Source of the DNA: Gammaproteobacteria bacterium
Lineage (GTDB): Bacteria > Pseudomonadota > Gammaproteobacteria > Pseudomonadales > IMCC2047
NCBI GenBank assembly: GCA_021773395.1
Contig: JAJFKB010000024.1
Coordinates: 248,001 to 312,000, forward strand
Direction: 5' to 3'
Length of the DNA: 64,000 bases
Shown here: one piece after another, positions 41,309 through 52,900 of the stretch
Layout of the letters: each line of letters begins with the position of its first letter
Numbering within the stretch: the first letter of the stretch is position 1
Position numbers and translations under genes: made by a program
The notes under the pieces: generated by a model
What the model was told of the DNA's origin: nothing
What the model saw: the letters and a program-made list of their open reading frames with translations, nothing else
Databases searched by the model: none

Positions 41309-43246
41309 ATGCTCGAGATCACCAGTCACCCCATACCCGAAAAATTTAAAGAAGCCGCTTACATAAACGAACAGCAATACCAGCAAATGTATCAGGTATC
41401 TATCGATAACCCGGAAACGTTTTGGGCTCAGCAGGCCAGCGAATTCCTTGATTGGCAGCGTCACTGGGATGCTGTTTGTTCCTTCGATTTCACTAAAGGA
41501 GAAACAGCATGGTTTAGTGGTGGCCAGCTTAACGTCAGTTATAACTGTATTGACCGCCATCTGGACAAACGTTCCCGGCAAACCGCTATTATCTGGGAGG
41601 GGGACAACCCTGAAGATTCAAGAAAAATCAGCTATAAGGAGCTGCACCAGCAGGTTTGCCGGTTTGCCAATGTATTGAAGCAACGAGGTGTGGGAAAAGG
41701 TGACCGGGTTTGTATCTATATGCCGATGATACCGGAAGCAACTTACGCAATGTTGGCCTGCGCACGTATTGGCGCTGTCCATTCGGTGGTTTTCGGTGGT
41801 TTTTCTCCCGAAGCGCTTAAAGACCGTATTCTTAACTCCGATTGCCGCACCCTGATAACCGCTGACGAAAGTGTTCGAGGAGGCAAAAACATTCCACTCA
41901 AAGCGAATGCCGATAAAGCATTGGCAGATTGCCCGAATGTATCGACTTGTATTGTTGTTCAGCGCACTGGAAATGAAGTTGAATGGGACGAGACAAGAGA
42001 TCTTTGGCTCCACGAAGCAATCGCAGAGGTGAGTGACCAGTGCGATCCAGAGCCTATGGACGCTGAAGACCCACTCTTTATCCTGTATACCTCTGGATCG
42101 ACTGGAAAACCAAAAGGTGTACTGCACACCACCGCTGGCTACCTATTGCAGTCAGCCATGACGCATAAGTATATATTTGATTATCAGGATGGGGACATCT
42201 ATTGGTGTACCGCTGATGTAGGTTGGATAACCGGCCACTCCTACATTGTTTACGGACCTTTGGCGAATGGCGCAACCACTCTGGTTTTCGAGGGTGTGCC
42301 GACCTACCCTGATGCCTCCCGTTTTTGGCAGGTAATTGACAAACACCAGGTCAATATTTTTTATACCGCGCCGACTGCAATCCGCGCACTCATGGGAGCA
42401 GGAGACCAGTATGTCAATCGCTCCTCCAGATCATCGTTAAAATTACTCGGAACCGTAGGTGAGCCCATCAACCCCGAAGCCTGGGAGTGGTACTATCAGA
42501 TCGTAGGAGACAAAAAATGTCCCATTGTAGACACTTGGTGGCAGACAGAAACCGGAGCGGTAATGATTACACCATTACCTGGCGCAACAGATCTTAAACC
42601 AGGCTCAGCAACCCGCCCATTCTTTGGCGTCAAGCCAGAGTTACTGGATACTGACGGCAATATCATTAAGGGACCGGGCGAAGGCAATCTGGTTATTTCT
42701 CAATCATGGCCCAGCCAGATTCGAAGTATTTATGGTGACCATCAGCGAATGATCGACACCTACTTTTCCACCTATCCGGGATACTACTTCACTGGCGACG
42801 GAGCACGCAGGGACGAAGATGGTTACTACTGGATAACCGGGCGGGTTGACGATGTGCTAAATGTCTCCGGTCACCGCATGGGAACGGCAGAGATAGAAAG
42901 TGCACTAGTGCTGCACGACGCAGTTGCCGAAGCTGCAGTGGTTGGCTATCCACACGACATTAAAGGTCAAGGGATCTATGCTTATGTGACCCTGATGCAT
43001 GACTGCGAGCCATCAAATGCATTACAGGCGGAATTAGTGGGCATGGTAAATCAGGAAATAGGCCCCATTGCCAAACCTGACGTCATACAATGGTCGCCTG
43101 GCTTGCCAAAAACACGTTCTGGTAAAATCATGCGACGGATCTTGCGCAAAGTGGCCGCCAATGAGTTGGATAATCTGGGCGATATCAGTACGCTGGCCGA
43201 TCCTTCAGTGGTTCAGGAGATTATTAGCAACCGACCTGCCTTATAA
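41309..43246 (+). CDS. acs: Acetyl-CoA synthetase Acs
   Basis: A 645-residue AMP-forming ligase that converts acetate, ATP and CoA to acetyl-CoA. Motifs in order: [12 protein letters not shown] (phosphate loop), WWQTETGA (substrate/adenine), [23 protein letters not shown] (hinge), and [11 protein letters not shown], whose Lys is the regulatory acetylation site in this family. The length matches E. coli Acs (652). It heads a locus with prpE, a solute symporter and CrbS/CrbR. CrbS/CrbR control acs in Vibrio and Pseudomonas. The 281-bp upstream gap should contain its promoter; I could not pick out a certain one. Confidence 0.97.
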   Translation: MLEITSHPIPEKFKEAAYINEQQYQQMYQVSIDNPETFWAQQASEFLDWQRHWDAVCSFDFTKGETAWFSGGQLNVSYNCIDRHLDKRSRQTAIIWEGDNPEDSRKISYKELHQQVCRFANVLKQRGVGKGDRVCIYMPMIPEATYAMLACARIGAVHSVVFGGFSPEALKDRILNSDCRTLITADESVRGGKNIPLKANADKALADCPNVSTCIVVQRTGNEVEWDETRDLWLHEAIAEVSDQCDPEPMDAEDPLFILYTSGSTGKPKGVLHTTAGYLLQSAMTHKYIFDYQDGDIYWCTADVGWITGHSYIVYGPLANGATTLVFEGVPTYPDASRFWQVIDKHQVNIFYTAPTAIRALMGAGDQYVNRSSRSSLKLLGTVGEPINPEAWEWYYQIVGDKKCPIVDTWWQTETGAVMITPLPGATDLKPGSATRPFFGVKPELLDTDGNIIKGPGEGNLVISQSWPSQIRSIYGDHQRMIDTYFSTYPGYYFTGDGARRDEDGYYWITGRVDDVLNVSGHRMGTAEIESALVLHDAVAEAAVVGYPHDIKGQGIYAYVTLMHDCEPSNALQAELVGMVNQEIGPIAKPDVIQWSPGLPKTRSGKIMRRILRKVAANELDNLGDISTLADPSVVQEIISNRPAL

Positions 43247-43250
43247 AATA

Positions 43251-43280
43251 AAAGCCCGAAGCTTCCCTGCTTCGGGCTTT
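43251..43280. terminator. Strong bidirectional terminator between acs and prpE
   Basis: AAAGCCCGAAGC pairs perfectly with GCTTCGGGCTTT around a six-base loop (TTCCCT), a 12-bp GC-rich stem with A's on one side and T's on the other. It is 4 bp after the acs stop and 50 bp from the convergent prpE stop, so it can end both transcripts. Confidence 0.92.
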
Positions 43281-43330
43281 TCTCATTAGCATTTTACTCT
43301 CCGGGCAACCACCGATTAACGCGCGTCAGT

Positions 43331-45232
43331 TTATGCAGATTGTTGTAATAACCCTTTAGCCTGGAACAACGTCTCTATCTCCCGCAAACTTTCCGGGTCA
43401 TCGATCGTAGAGGGGGTGGTATAGGATTCGCCCGCGGCAATCTTGCGAATCACTTTTCTCAGAATCTTCCCAGAACGTGTTTTCGGCAGCCTTTTAACCT
43501 GATAAACCTGATGCAGACAGACCACGGCTCCAATATCACGACGCACCATAGCCACCATCTCCTGCTGCAAAGTGTCCTCGTCGATCGTTTCACCATCCTT
43601 GAGCAATACCAGCGCAATCGGCACCTGTCCCTTGAGATCATTATGTATACCAATCACCGCACATTCAGCAACCCCTGAATGCGAAGCCACCACTTCCTCA
43701 ATCTGACCGGTTGAAAAACGGTGGCCTGCTACGTTCATCACATCATCGGTCCGGCCCATAACAAACAGGTACCCCTCCTCATCCAGGTATCCCCCGTCAC
43801 CCGAAAGATAAAACCCCGGAAAATCCGCCAGGTAACCCGCCTGAAAACGATCAAAATTTCTCCATACGGTCGGCAAACAGCCTGGCGGCATTGGCCGCTT
43901 CAGTACAATATTGCCCTGGACTCCAGCCGCCACAGGATGTCCAGTATCATCCAGTATCTGCACATGATAACCCGGCACAGGAAATGTGGCCGAGCCAGGC
44001 TTCGTGGGTTTCGGCTCGACACCCATCATATTGGCTGCAATTGCCCAACCGGTTTCTGTCTGCCACCAGTGATCGACCACTGGCACCTGAAATGTTTCCT
44101 GCAGCCAGTGATACGTAGGTGGATCCAGACGTTCGCCCGCCAGGTAAATCACTTCAAGGGAGGATAGATCGTATTGTCGCGCCAACTCCGCTTGAGGATC
44201 CTCCTTTTTGATAGCGCGAAAAGCAGTCGGAGCAGAGAAGATCGCTTTGACAGCATATTCCGAGATAACCCGCCAAAATGCTCCCGCATCCGGGGTCCGC
44301 ACCGGCTTACCTTCGTATAAGACCGTGGTACAACCGCTGATCAACGGCGCATAAACAATATAGGAATGCCCGACAACCCATCCCACATCTGAAGCTGCCC
44401 AGAACACTTCGCCCGGCTGGATATCATAAATAGCCGACATACTATACTTCATTGCCACAGCATGGCCTCCATTATCTCGGACAATACCCTTTGGCGTTCC
44501 TGTAGTGCCAGAGGTGTAGAGAATGTAGAGGGGATCGGTAGCCTTCACCGGCGTACAGGCAACGGGTTCGGAAATTGAGACCAGTTTGTGCCAGTCATAA
44601 TCTCTGCCCTGCAGCAGCGATGCCTGACACTGTTCACGTTGCAGAATGACGCAATGCTGCGGTGGACACTGTGCCACCTCGATGGCCTTGTCCAGCAATG
44701 GTTTATATTCAATGATCTTGTCCATTTCAATACCACAGGACGCCGAGAGTACCACTTTTGGTTGGGCATCATCGATACGCACTGCAAGCTCATGGGCTGC
44801 GAAGCCTCCAAAGACCACTGAATGAATGGCTCCGATCCGTGCGCAGGCCAGCATGGCAACCGCAGCTTCAGGCACCATCGGCATATAAATAAGTACCCGA
44901 TCACCTTTATTGACGCCAAGTTTTTTCAGCCCACCTGCCAGGGTGGCCACCTGGGAGGTCAATTCTCTGTAACTAATCGCTCGCTTTGTACCTGTAACCG
45001 GAGAATCATATAGAACCGCAGTTTGATCTCCCCGTCCCTGCTCCACGTGATAATCCAGAGCCAGATAAGCTGTATTCAGCTCGCCATCAGCAAACCAGCG
45101 ATCGATCCCATTTTCATCCTGGCTGAGGATCTGTTGGGGAAACTTAAACCAAGACAAAGCCTGCGCCTTATCCAGCCAAAAGCTTTCCGGGTCTGATACG
45201 GATTGACCGTATTCTTCTGCATAATTACTCAT
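43331..45232 (-). CDS. prpE: Propionyl-CoA synthetase PrpE
   Basis: A 633-residue AMP-forming ligase of the acetyl-CoA synthetase family. YTSGTTGTPKGIVRDNGGH, DHWWQTETGW and [11 protein letters not shown] give the full set of motifs, including the regulatory Lys. The RDNGGH block and the length match PrpE (E. coli 628) rather than Acs. It activates propionate for the methylcitrate cycle, but no prpBCD genes are here. It converges with acs, so the locus handles both C2 and C3 acids. It starts 13 bp from the stop codon of the exonuclease gene upstream. Confidence 0.93.
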   Translation of the reverse strand: MSNYAEEYGQSVSDPESFWLDKAQALSWFKFPQQILSQDENGIDRWFADGELNTAYLALDYHVEQGRGDQTAVLYDSPVTGTKRAISYRELTSQVATLAGGLKKLGVNKGDRVLIYMPMVPEAAVAMLACARIGAIHSVVFGGFAAHELAVRIDDAQPKVVLSASCGIEMDKIIEYKPLLDKAIEVAQCPPQHCVILQREQCQASLLQGRDYDWHKLVSISEPVACTPVKATDPLYILYTSGTTGTPKGIVRDNGGHAVAMKYSMSAIYDIQPGEVFWAASDVGWVVGHSYIVYAPLISGCTTVLYEGKPVRTPDAGAFWRVISEYAVKAIFSAPTAFRAIKKEDPQAELARQYDLSSLEVIYLAGERLDPPTYHWLQETFQVPVVDHWWQTETGWAIAANMMGVEPKPTKPGSATFPVPGYHVQILDDTGHPVAAGVQGNIVLKRPMPPGCLPTVWRNFDRFQAGYLADFPGFYLSGDGGYLDEEGYLFVMGRTDDVMNVAGHRFSTGQIEEVVASHSGVAECAVIGIHNDLKGQVPIALVLLKDGETIDEDTLQQEMVAMVRRDIGAVVCLHQVYQVKRLPKTRSGKILRKVIRKIAAGESYTTPSTIDDPESLREIETLFQAKGLLQQSA

Positions 45233-45245
45233 ATGAAATCTCCAT

Positions 45246-45923
45246 TCAACCTGATTTCTTCAATAGTGTTTTAAGCGAAAGTACTTGATCACCTGCAATA
45301 TGTTCGGCCTGAGCTAGAAAAAGCTCGGCCGTAGCGACTGCATCTGAAAGAGCATCATGAGCCTTGTAAACAGGCAGGTGATAACGCTCACGACATTGAT
45401 AGAGTCTAAGCTTCGCCGACTCACCCTGGTGACCTCGCGCATACAGCCGACTTATCTCCAGCTTTAAAGTATCCACAATCCGCGCGATCAACGGCACCGC
45501 ATAAAGCTGTTTAAACGCAATATTCAAAAACTGCATATCCAGTGGTGCATGGTGTAACAACAACACCCTTCCCCTCAGGCTCTCTAGAAAGCGTTCAAGC
45601 GCATATTCAAGGGTTACCGCTTGCTCCAATTCACGATCGTGAATACCATGAATGGTGGCACTATCACCCACACTCGCACTGGTTTTGACCATCAACCGGG
45701 ATGCCTGGGACATCACCACCTTTCCTCCAATCACAGGCACGTAAGCCACACAGACAATCTCGCCTGATTGGGCATCCAGGCTGGTTAACTCCAGATCAGC
45801 CGCCAAAAACTCTATGTTTCTGTAATCTGAATTCCTATCCGGCAATCTATATTTCAGGTACTCACACATCGGTGTGTGCTGTGACTCACGTCGATACCAT
45901 TTCTGTTTGATTGCCGCCAACAT
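45246..45923 (-). CDS. DnaQ-like 3'-5' exonuclease
   Basis: A 225-residue DEDDh exonuclease. The Asp-x-Glu of ExoI is in AADLELTSL, ExoII Asp in HHAPLDMQFLN, and ExoIII His and Asp in AHDALSDA. The start ATG shares its A with the TGA stop of the CBS/DUF294 gene (TGATG), a reinitiation arrangement. A homologous exonuclease lies next to the CBS/DUF294 protein and symporter in Pseudomonas. It resembles Pol III epsilon but is too short and in the wrong context to be dnaQ; its substrate is not known. Confidence 0.9.
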   Translation of the reverse strand: MLAAIKQKWYRRESQHTPMCEYLKYRLPDRNSDYRNIEFLAADLELTSLDAQSGEIVCVAYVPVIGGKVVMSQASRLMVKTSASVGDSATIHGIHDRELEQAVTLEYALERFLESLRGRVLLLHHAPLDMQFLNIAFKQLYAVPLIARIVDTLKLEISRLYARGHQGESAKLRLYQCRERYHLPVYKAHDALSDAVATAELFLAQAEHIAGDQVLSLKTLLKKSG

Positions 45924-47782
45924 CACATAAACCCACGGGTAAATTTAAGACGTAACGCCGACTGCGCCTGGTTTACCACTTCAAAAGCATCCTTTAGCTG
46001 GTGTCGAACCAAGTCGGACATCTCGTCCGGTATAAGGTAATTATCGGGTTTTTCAGATCGAGCCAGCTTGTTCCCCTGATGGAGTAACCGTTGATGGGAA
46101 ATAAATTCATAGGCATCCAATAAATTCCGAGCATCTTTGCGCGTAATAACACGGTCTTCCGCCAAAGCCTGGAGTCTTTCAATGGTGTTCACTCGCTCCA
46201 TACCTACTGATAGCGCATACACCCTCGCCAAATCGATAATGGGTACAACTCCCCGGTGTTTTAGATCCAGCGTATTGATGTGATCACCATCCCGTTCAAG
46301 CACGAAGGTTTTAAAGAAACCCAGCGGCGGTGTCGTCTTGAGGGCATTTTGAGTTAAATAAGCCAAAAAAATGTCGTTGCCCTTTGCGCAATCACAAACA
46401 ACTTTATGCAATCGATCAAAAAGAGACTGTTCGCCATACACTCGGCGCATATCAAAAAAAATACTGGTGTGCATCAACGCTTTAGAATCCGGTTCGTTAA
46501 TCCAGCTTTGAAAACGATCTTTCCAAACCCGCAGTGACTGCCGCCAGCGCGGCGTTTTGGCCATGATTTCGCCAGGACAAAAGACATAACCGCAGGCATC
46601 CAGCCCGGTACAAACGTAATCCGCAAACTCTGAAAAATACTGATCATGTTCAGGCTTAGCTGAATCATCAATGAGCAGTGCATTATCCTGATCTGAAATT
46701 GCTGTTTGATCCTGTCGTCCCTGCGAACCAAATGCTAACCAGGCAAAAGGCACGGGTGCCTTGCCCAGTTTTTCCTGAGCCTGCAGAATTAATTGTTTGG
46801 TAAATGCATCACTGACACTGGTAATTATCCGTCCGATTTCATCGGCTTTGGCATCGGCTTCGATCAAGTTGCGTAGTAGCATGGGTATATCCCGGCTCAC
46901 TTCTTTGAGTCCCGAAATATCTTCTTGCCGACTTATTTCACTAATCAAGTAAACTGGATCTGATTTTTGCGCCTTTACCAGATCGGTTGTCGATAAAACG
47001 CCAAAGATCCTATCAGTGCTATCCGCAACAACCGGCAGGTAATGAATATTATGCTCTGTCATCAGCATTGTTGCTTCAAAAACAAAATCTTGGACTGATA
47101 CCGTAATTGGGTTGGGCGTCATTATTGCTGTTACCGGCGTATCACTCCCTTTCCCCTGTGCTAAGACCCGTGAGCGCATATCCCGGTCTGTTATGATACC
47201 GATCAGCTCCTCTTGATCCATGACCAATATTGAGGAGACACGCTGCTCGGTCATCATCCTGGCTGCATCAGCCACATTTGCCGACTTATCGATAGTAACG
47301 ACACCAGGAGTGATCACATCACGAACGCGTCGAGCCAACTGATGATCCTGGTTGCGAGTTAATACCGCCTGCTTTAATCTTTTGGCATGCGCCTGATGAA
47401 AGAAACGCTCAAAGGGCCGATTATGGCTACGCAAATAGCTAAAAGTTTCCTCGTCAATTTGATACAGCAGACCATCCTCGATCACAGCCACCCTGTTACT
47501 GATAGCATCGCCGGTCAGCAGCGAGGGATAACCAAAATAGCCACCTTCAGCAACTCGATCCACCAGGTCGCCCTCCTCACTTCGGACTTCAAATGCACCA
47601 GTACGAACAATATAAAGTTGTGGTTTTTGGTAATTTAGAACACTTGCCTGGGACCCTTTGCGGTAATAACTGATTTGTATACTTTTAGCGGCTTTGGCTA
47701 GCAGATTTTCTGGTAGCTGATCGAAGGGCACACAGGCTGCAAGGTAATCTTTGATTTCCTGAACCTCAACACTGATTGTCAC
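45923..47782 (-). CDS. CBS/cNMP-binding DUF294 nucleotidyltransferase-like protein
   Basis: A 619-residue cytoplasmic protein. The GTG at 47782 has AAGGGG seven bases upstream, so I prefer it to the longer frame to 47839. Domains: a cyclic-nucleotide-binding fold (about 10-130), a CBS pair (about 150-285, ITDRDMRSRV and LSTTDLVK), a DUF294 nucleotidyltransferase core with GSQGRQDQ and SDQDN (about 365-400), and a helical C-terminus. The family resembles GlnD-type regulators and is usually encoded with acetate-type symporters. It is probably a signal-responsive regulator of the uptake locus. Confidence 0.9.
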   Translation of the reverse strand: MTISVEVQEIKDYLAACVPFDQLPENLLAKAAKSIQISYYRKGSQASVLNYQKPQLYIVRTGAFEVRSEEGDLVDRVAEGGYFGYPSLLTGDAISNRVAVIEDGLLYQIDEETFSYLRSHNRPFERFFHQAHAKRLKQAVLTRNQDHQLARRVRDVITPGVVTIDKSANVADAARMMTEQRVSSILVMDQEELIGIITDRDMRSRVLAQGKGSDTPVTAIMTPNPITVSVQDFVFEATMLMTEHNIHYLPVVADSTDRIFGVLSTTDLVKAQKSDPVYLISEISRQEDISGLKEVSRDIPMLLRNLIEADAKADEIGRIITSVSDAFTKQLILQAQEKLGKAPVPFAWLAFGSQGRQDQTAISDQDNALLIDDSAKPEHDQYFSEFADYVCTGLDACGYVFCPGEIMAKTPRWRQSLRVWKDRFQSWINEPDSKALMHTSIFFDMRRVYGEQSLFDRLHKVVCDCAKGNDIFLAYLTQNALKTTPPLGFFKTFVLERDGDHINTLDLKHRGVVPIIDLARVYALSVGMERVNTIERLQALAEDRVITRKDARNLLDAYEFISHQRLLHQGNKLARSEKPDNYLIPDEMSDLVRHQLKDAFEVVNQAQSALRLKFTRGFM

Positions 47783-47882
47783 AATAACACCCCTTCGTTT
47801 CTTGCCTATTATCTGGAACGCAACAATCTCCCAGCCCAAGCTGGGCGGAGAGATTGTCTTTTAAGCTATATTGACTATCCGA

Positions 47883-49589
47883 TCAATGTGCCTGCGCAAC
47901 TCCAGACCCTTTGGGATAACGAATACCCTCCACCATCTCTTGAACCTCGACGGGAGCATCGTTAGTTAATTTATTGACCAGGAATGCCACTCCGAAATTC
48001 AGTAGCATACCCAAGGTGCCAATACCTTCCGGTGAAATCCCAAACAACCAGTTCTCAGGAGAGTTCGCTGCCGGATTGATAAATTTAAAGTAAACGATAT
48101 AGGCCGCTGTAAACAGGATACCGCTTAACATACCACTGATCGCTCCCTCTTTATTCATACGCTTGTAGAATATGCCCATAATAATCGCGGGGAAGAAGGA
48201 GGAAGCAGCCAAGCCGAAGGCAAAGGCGACCACCTGCGCCACAAATCCTGGTGGATGAATACCTAGATAGCCCGCCACAGTAATCCCCACCGCTGCTGCA
48301 ATTCGAGCAAACAGCAGCTCCTGCCGGTCAGTTATTCGAGGCATCAAGTTGCGCTTCAATAAATCGTGGGATATGGATGTGGATATCACCAGCAGTAGCC
48401 CTGCGGAGGTCGACAGAGCCGCAGCAATACCGCCTGCTGCCACCAGCGCTATCACCCAGTTTGGCAGGTTGGCAATTTCCGGATTAGCCAACACCATAAT
48501 ATCACGATCAATTTTCATCTCGTTACGCTCATCTGCCGCGTAAAACATCTTGCCGTCTTCGTTCTTATCTTCCCACTTGATCAGGCCGGTACGTTCCCAG
48601 TTTTTGATCCAGCTCGGGGCAGATTCATGGAACGTACCCTGCATGTCTTCACCATTAATGGTGTTGATCATATTAACTCGTGCAAAAGTAGCAACAGCAG
48701 GCGCTGTGGTATAGAGCAGTGCGATAAACAGCAGAGCCCAACCAGCAGATTTACGAGCATCGCGTACTTTGGGTACAGTAAAGAAACGCACAATCACATG
48801 GGGCAATCCTGCTGTTCCCACCATAAGAGCAGCCGTAATAAAGAATACATCGATGGTACTCTTTGTCCCCGATGTATAGGCCGTAAACCCTAGTTCCTGG
48901 GATAACCCATCAAGTTTATCCAGCAGAAACACACCCGACCCATCAGACATCGTACTACCAAATCCCAACTGAGGAATTGCGTGCCCGGTCATCATGATCG
49001 AAATAAAGATTGCCGGCACCAGATAGGCACAGATCAAAACACAGTACTGAGCGACCTGCGTGTAAGTAATTCCTTTCATTCCTCCCAATACGGCATAGAA
49101 GAAGACGATAGCCATACCAATGATAACGCCCATGGTAATGTCAACCTCGAGGAATCGGGAAAATACCACGCCAACGCCGCGCATCTGTCCCGCCACATAA
49201 GTGAAAGACACAAAAATCGCACAGATCACCGCAACTGTTCTAGCCGTTTGCGAGTAGTAACGATCACCAACAAAATCCGGTACAGTAAATTTACCAAACT
49301 TACGCAAATAGGGTGCTAGGCATAGAGCCAGCAACACATAGCCACCCGTCCAGCCCATCAAGTAAACTGCACCATCATATCCCATAAATGAGATCAGTCC
49401 AGCCATTGAAATAAAGGAAGCCGCTGACATCCAGTCCGCTGCTGTCGCCATCCCATTTGCGACCGGGTGAACGCCACCGCCAGCCACATAAAACTCTTGT
49501 GTGGAACCCGCTCTGGCCCATATCGCAATACCGATATATAGCGTAAAGCTAAGACCGATAAGAATAAAGGTAAGTGTTTGAATATCCAT
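47883..49589 (-). CDS. Sodium/solute symporter (ActP/VC_2705-type)
   Basis: A 568-residue symporter of the SSS family with about 13 helices. [26 protein letters not shown] is typical of the acetate-permease branch, split across positions about 33-60. A charged insert (about 315-365, [20 protein letters not shown]) separates the helices. It is the large subunit of the TIGR03648/VC_2705 group, which always pairs with a DUF4212 small protein, present here 9 bp upstream. Given acs, prpE and CrbS around it, short-chain carboxylates are the likely substrates. The exact specificity is inferred. Confidence 0.92.
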   Translation of the reverse strand: MDIQTLTFILIGLSFTLYIGIAIWARAGSTQEFYVAGGGVHPVANGMATAADWMSAASFISMAGLISFMGYDGAVYLMGWTGGYVLLALCLAPYLRKFGKFTVPDFVGDRYYSQTARTVAVICAIFVSFTYVAGQMRGVGVVFSRFLEVDITMGVIIGMAIVFFYAVLGGMKGITYTQVAQYCVLICAYLVPAIFISIMMTGHAIPQLGFGSTMSDGSGVFLLDKLDGLSQELGFTAYTSGTKSTIDVFFITAALMVGTAGLPHVIVRFFTVPKVRDARKSAGWALLFIALLYTTAPAVATFARVNMINTINGEDMQGTFHESAPSWIKNWERTGLIKWEDKNEDGKMFYAADERNEMKIDRDIMVLANPEIANLPNWVIALVAAGGIAAALSTSAGLLLVISTSISHDLLKRNLMPRITDRQELLFARIAAAVGITVAGYLGIHPPGFVAQVVAFAFGLAASSFFPAIIMGIFYKRMNKEGAISGMLSGILFTAAYIVYFKFINPAANSPENWLFGISPEGIGTLGMLLNFGVAFLVNKLTNDAPVEVQEMVEGIRYPKGSGVAQAH

Positions 49590-49598
49590 TATCGACTC

Positions 49599-49865
49599 CT
49601 AGTCTTCGTGCACATTGTGCTTTTGGTCAATTTTGTTCATCTTCGCCACGTAGAAAAAAATTAGCGCAACAAAAACGTAAATTGCTCCCTGCTGAGCAAA
49701 CCAAAAGCCCAGTTTGAAGCCGAAAAACTGGATCTGGTTTAGCTGATCGACAAATAAAATGCCGCAACCAAAGGAAACCAGAAACCAAACTAATAAAAGC
49801 TTTAACACGAGACCTATATTCTCGCGCCAATAGGCTTCATTGGATGAACTATCTTTATCGGTCAT
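49599..49865 (-). CDS. DUF4212 symporter small subunit
   Basis: An 88-residue membrane protein with two helices (about 20-40 and 54-74). The N-terminal EAYWRENIGLVLKLLLVWF and the FGFKLGFWFAQQGAIYVFV segment are the family signature (TIGR03647/DUF4212). It is paired with the sodium symporter, 9 bp upstream of it. Its role as an accessory subunit is inferred from strict gene pairing. It is divergent from crbS with 120 bp between the starts. Confidence 0.93.
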   Translation of the reverse strand: MTDKDSSSNEAYWRENIGLVLKLLLVWFLVSFGCGILFVDQLNQIQFFGFKLGFWFAQQGAIYVFVALIFFYVAKMNKIDQKHNVHED

Positions 49866-49985
49866 TGCCGCACCTCATACTTTCATGGGTTAATTGGATA
49901 CTGGGACGATAACAATCTAACAAGGCTGCCCTTATCAGGCACTTAGACCTTCGTCTATTTTTTTGCTGAGCCGAGTTGCTATACA

Positions 49986-52900
49986 ATGGCTTATCGTTGG
50001 CTTACCGGACGCAAACAACTTATGCTGCAACCTTGGCTATTGATTCTCTGCGCTCTCGCTTATATTGGCGCACTATTCGGTATCGCCTATTACAGTGACT
50101 TTCGCGTAAAAACCGGAAGGCCTCTGCCTCATCGTGCGTTAATTTTCAGTTTATCGTTAGCTGTGTATTGCACCTCTTGGACCTATTATGGTGCTGTCGG
50201 AAAGGCATCAAGCGATGGCTGGAGTTACCTGTCAATCTACATTGGCCCGATCATAACCTTTGTTTTTGGCTACCCTTTTTTGCGCCGGGTCACGACCATT
50301 TGTAAAGAACATAACATTACAACCATCGCCGACTTCATCTCTTCCCGATATGGAAAATCACAACTGTTAGCTGTATTAGTTGCTCTCATCGCAATCATGG
50401 GAACCCTTCCCTATATTGCTTTACAATTAAAAGCTGTAGCACTCAGCTATCAGGTTGTGACCTCAGAAATCGCTTCGCAAAGACAAATAGTGCCCGCTTT
50501 TTTCTGGGGCGAAAACGGATTGGATACGGGTCTGGTGGTAGCCTTGCTTATGGCCGTATTCAGCATCCTGTTCGGCACGCGCTACGTCAACGCATCTGAG
50601 CACCACGAAGGCATCATTGTAGCCATCGCATTCGAGTCTATTGTTAAGCTGTTAGCACTGATTGCTGTGGCGCTGTTTGCCGTATACAGCATTCATGGAG
50701 ACTGGGGAGCCTTTATACAGAGTGCTAATCAGTCACCGGAACTGATCAACCTTTGGCGGAATCCGTCACTAAGCGACCACCTATTTAATGCTGGCTTTAT
50801 TACACCCACAATTTTAGCGATGATGGCTATTTTTTTACTGCCCCGACAGTTCCATGTCACCTTTGTAGAAAGCACTGACAGGGAGCACTTGAAGACGGCT
50901 CGATGGCTATTCCCTCTGTATCTACTTATTACTTGCCTGGTAATCATTCCAATTACTATTACAGGATCAATGCTTTTTCAGGGCTTACCGATTAACCCGG
51001 ATATGTTTGTACTGACACTGCCCATGTCTGAGGGTAGCAACCTGTTAACACTGGCCGCTTTTATTGGTGGATTTTCAGCTGCTACCAGTATGGTGATTAT
51101 CGCGGTCATTACACTGAGTACCATGGTGTGTAATGACATAGTTATGCCCTGGCTGTTCAAAATCAATAAACTCAACCTTAAGGAGAAATCCGATCTAACC
51201 GGTTTGCTGCTAGGTATCAGGCGCTGTGCAATACTGGCCATCCTTCTATTGGGCTATGCTTACTACCGCTACATCAGCGAAATAGCAACCCTCGCATCCA
51301 TCGGCCTGGTCTCCTTTGTCGCTGCAGCTCAGTTTGCTCCTGCCGTTATCGGTGGCGTTTATTGGAAACAGGGACATCGAAAAGGCGCAACCTATGGCTT
51401 GATTGCCGGATTTTCAATCTGGTTTTATACACTCTTACTACCCACTTTAGTCGACACAGGTTGGCTGTCCGAAGTATTTGTCGAACAGGGTTTATGGGGA
51501 ATCAGCTGGCTTCGGCCATACGCACTGTTTGGTCTAGAGGGTTATGACCCTATCACGCACAGCCTGATATGGAGCATGGTTATCAACACCTGGTTTTATA
51601 TCTATTTTTCATTAGGTAGTACTGCGCGCCTAACCGATCGAATTCAAGCTGCTCATTTCACACAGACATTTCTGGCACAACAACCCAAACCACGAATTCC
51701 CTGGTGGAGCACATCCGAAGTTGGTGAATTACGCTTACTGGCCGAGCGCTATATTGGCAAAGCCAGCACCCAAAAAGCTTTTGCCGAATATGCCCGAGAG
51801 AAAGAGACCGATCTAAGCCCATCTGAACAGGCGGACAGCGAATTGGTACGTTTTACTGAACACCTACTCGCCGGAGCGATTGGTGCTTCGTCCGCCAGAC
51901 TCGTAATCACCTCAATGTTACGTAAGAAAAAGGACGTACCTATCGAGGATATCGTCAATATTGTCGACGAAGCATCACAGGCCATACAATTTAACCAGGA
52001 TCTGTTGCACACCACCATCGAACATATCGATCAAGGTATCAGTGTGGTTGATAAAAATCTTCAAATTGTTGCATGGAACAATCGCTATATAGAGCTCTTT
52101 GACTACCCTTCCGGTTTAATACAGGTTGGACGCCCGATTGCCGAAGTTATTCGCTATAACGCTGAAAATGGTGAATGTGGCCCTGGCGATATAGATGACC
52201 ATGTCAATAAGCGACTTCAATTTCTCGCTGCAGGCACTCCTCACTCTTTTCAACGCTTTAGGGATAACGGTACAGTGTTGGAAATGCACGGCAACCCCAT
52301 GCCAGGGGGCGGCTTTGTCACCAGTTTCAGTGACATTACAGAACATAAAAAAATTCAACAGGAGCTGGTTGAAATCAATGAAAATCTGGAACAAAGAGTA
52401 CAGGATAGAACTCAGGAACTCTCAGTTTTAAATCAAGAACTGCGTGCCGCAAATTCGAGCAAAACCCATTTTATTGCCGCAGTAAACCATGACCTGATGC
52501 AGCCATTAAACGCGGCGCGTCTTTTTACCTCATCTCTTATGCAAAAGACAGATTGTGAAGAGCAGCTGGTTAAGCGAATTGCGAAATCCTTGCAATCTGC
52601 GGAAGAAATACTCAACACACTGGTAGATATATCCAAACTGGACAGTGGTTCTTTGAAAGTAAATATAAAATCGTTCCCTGTGGCCGATATTCTGAAGACG
52701 CTGAGTGATGAGTTTTCAGTCGTAGCGGAGCAGCGCAACATACAGTTTGACACGTTACCCTGTTCACTCTTTATACAGAGTGACTCTCACCTGCTTCGCC
52801 GTATTTTGCAGAATTTTTTGTCTAATGCACTGCGATACACCAGAGAAGGTCGGGTATTGATCGGTTGCCGTCGCAGGCGGAGCTTATCGAATGAACCCAA

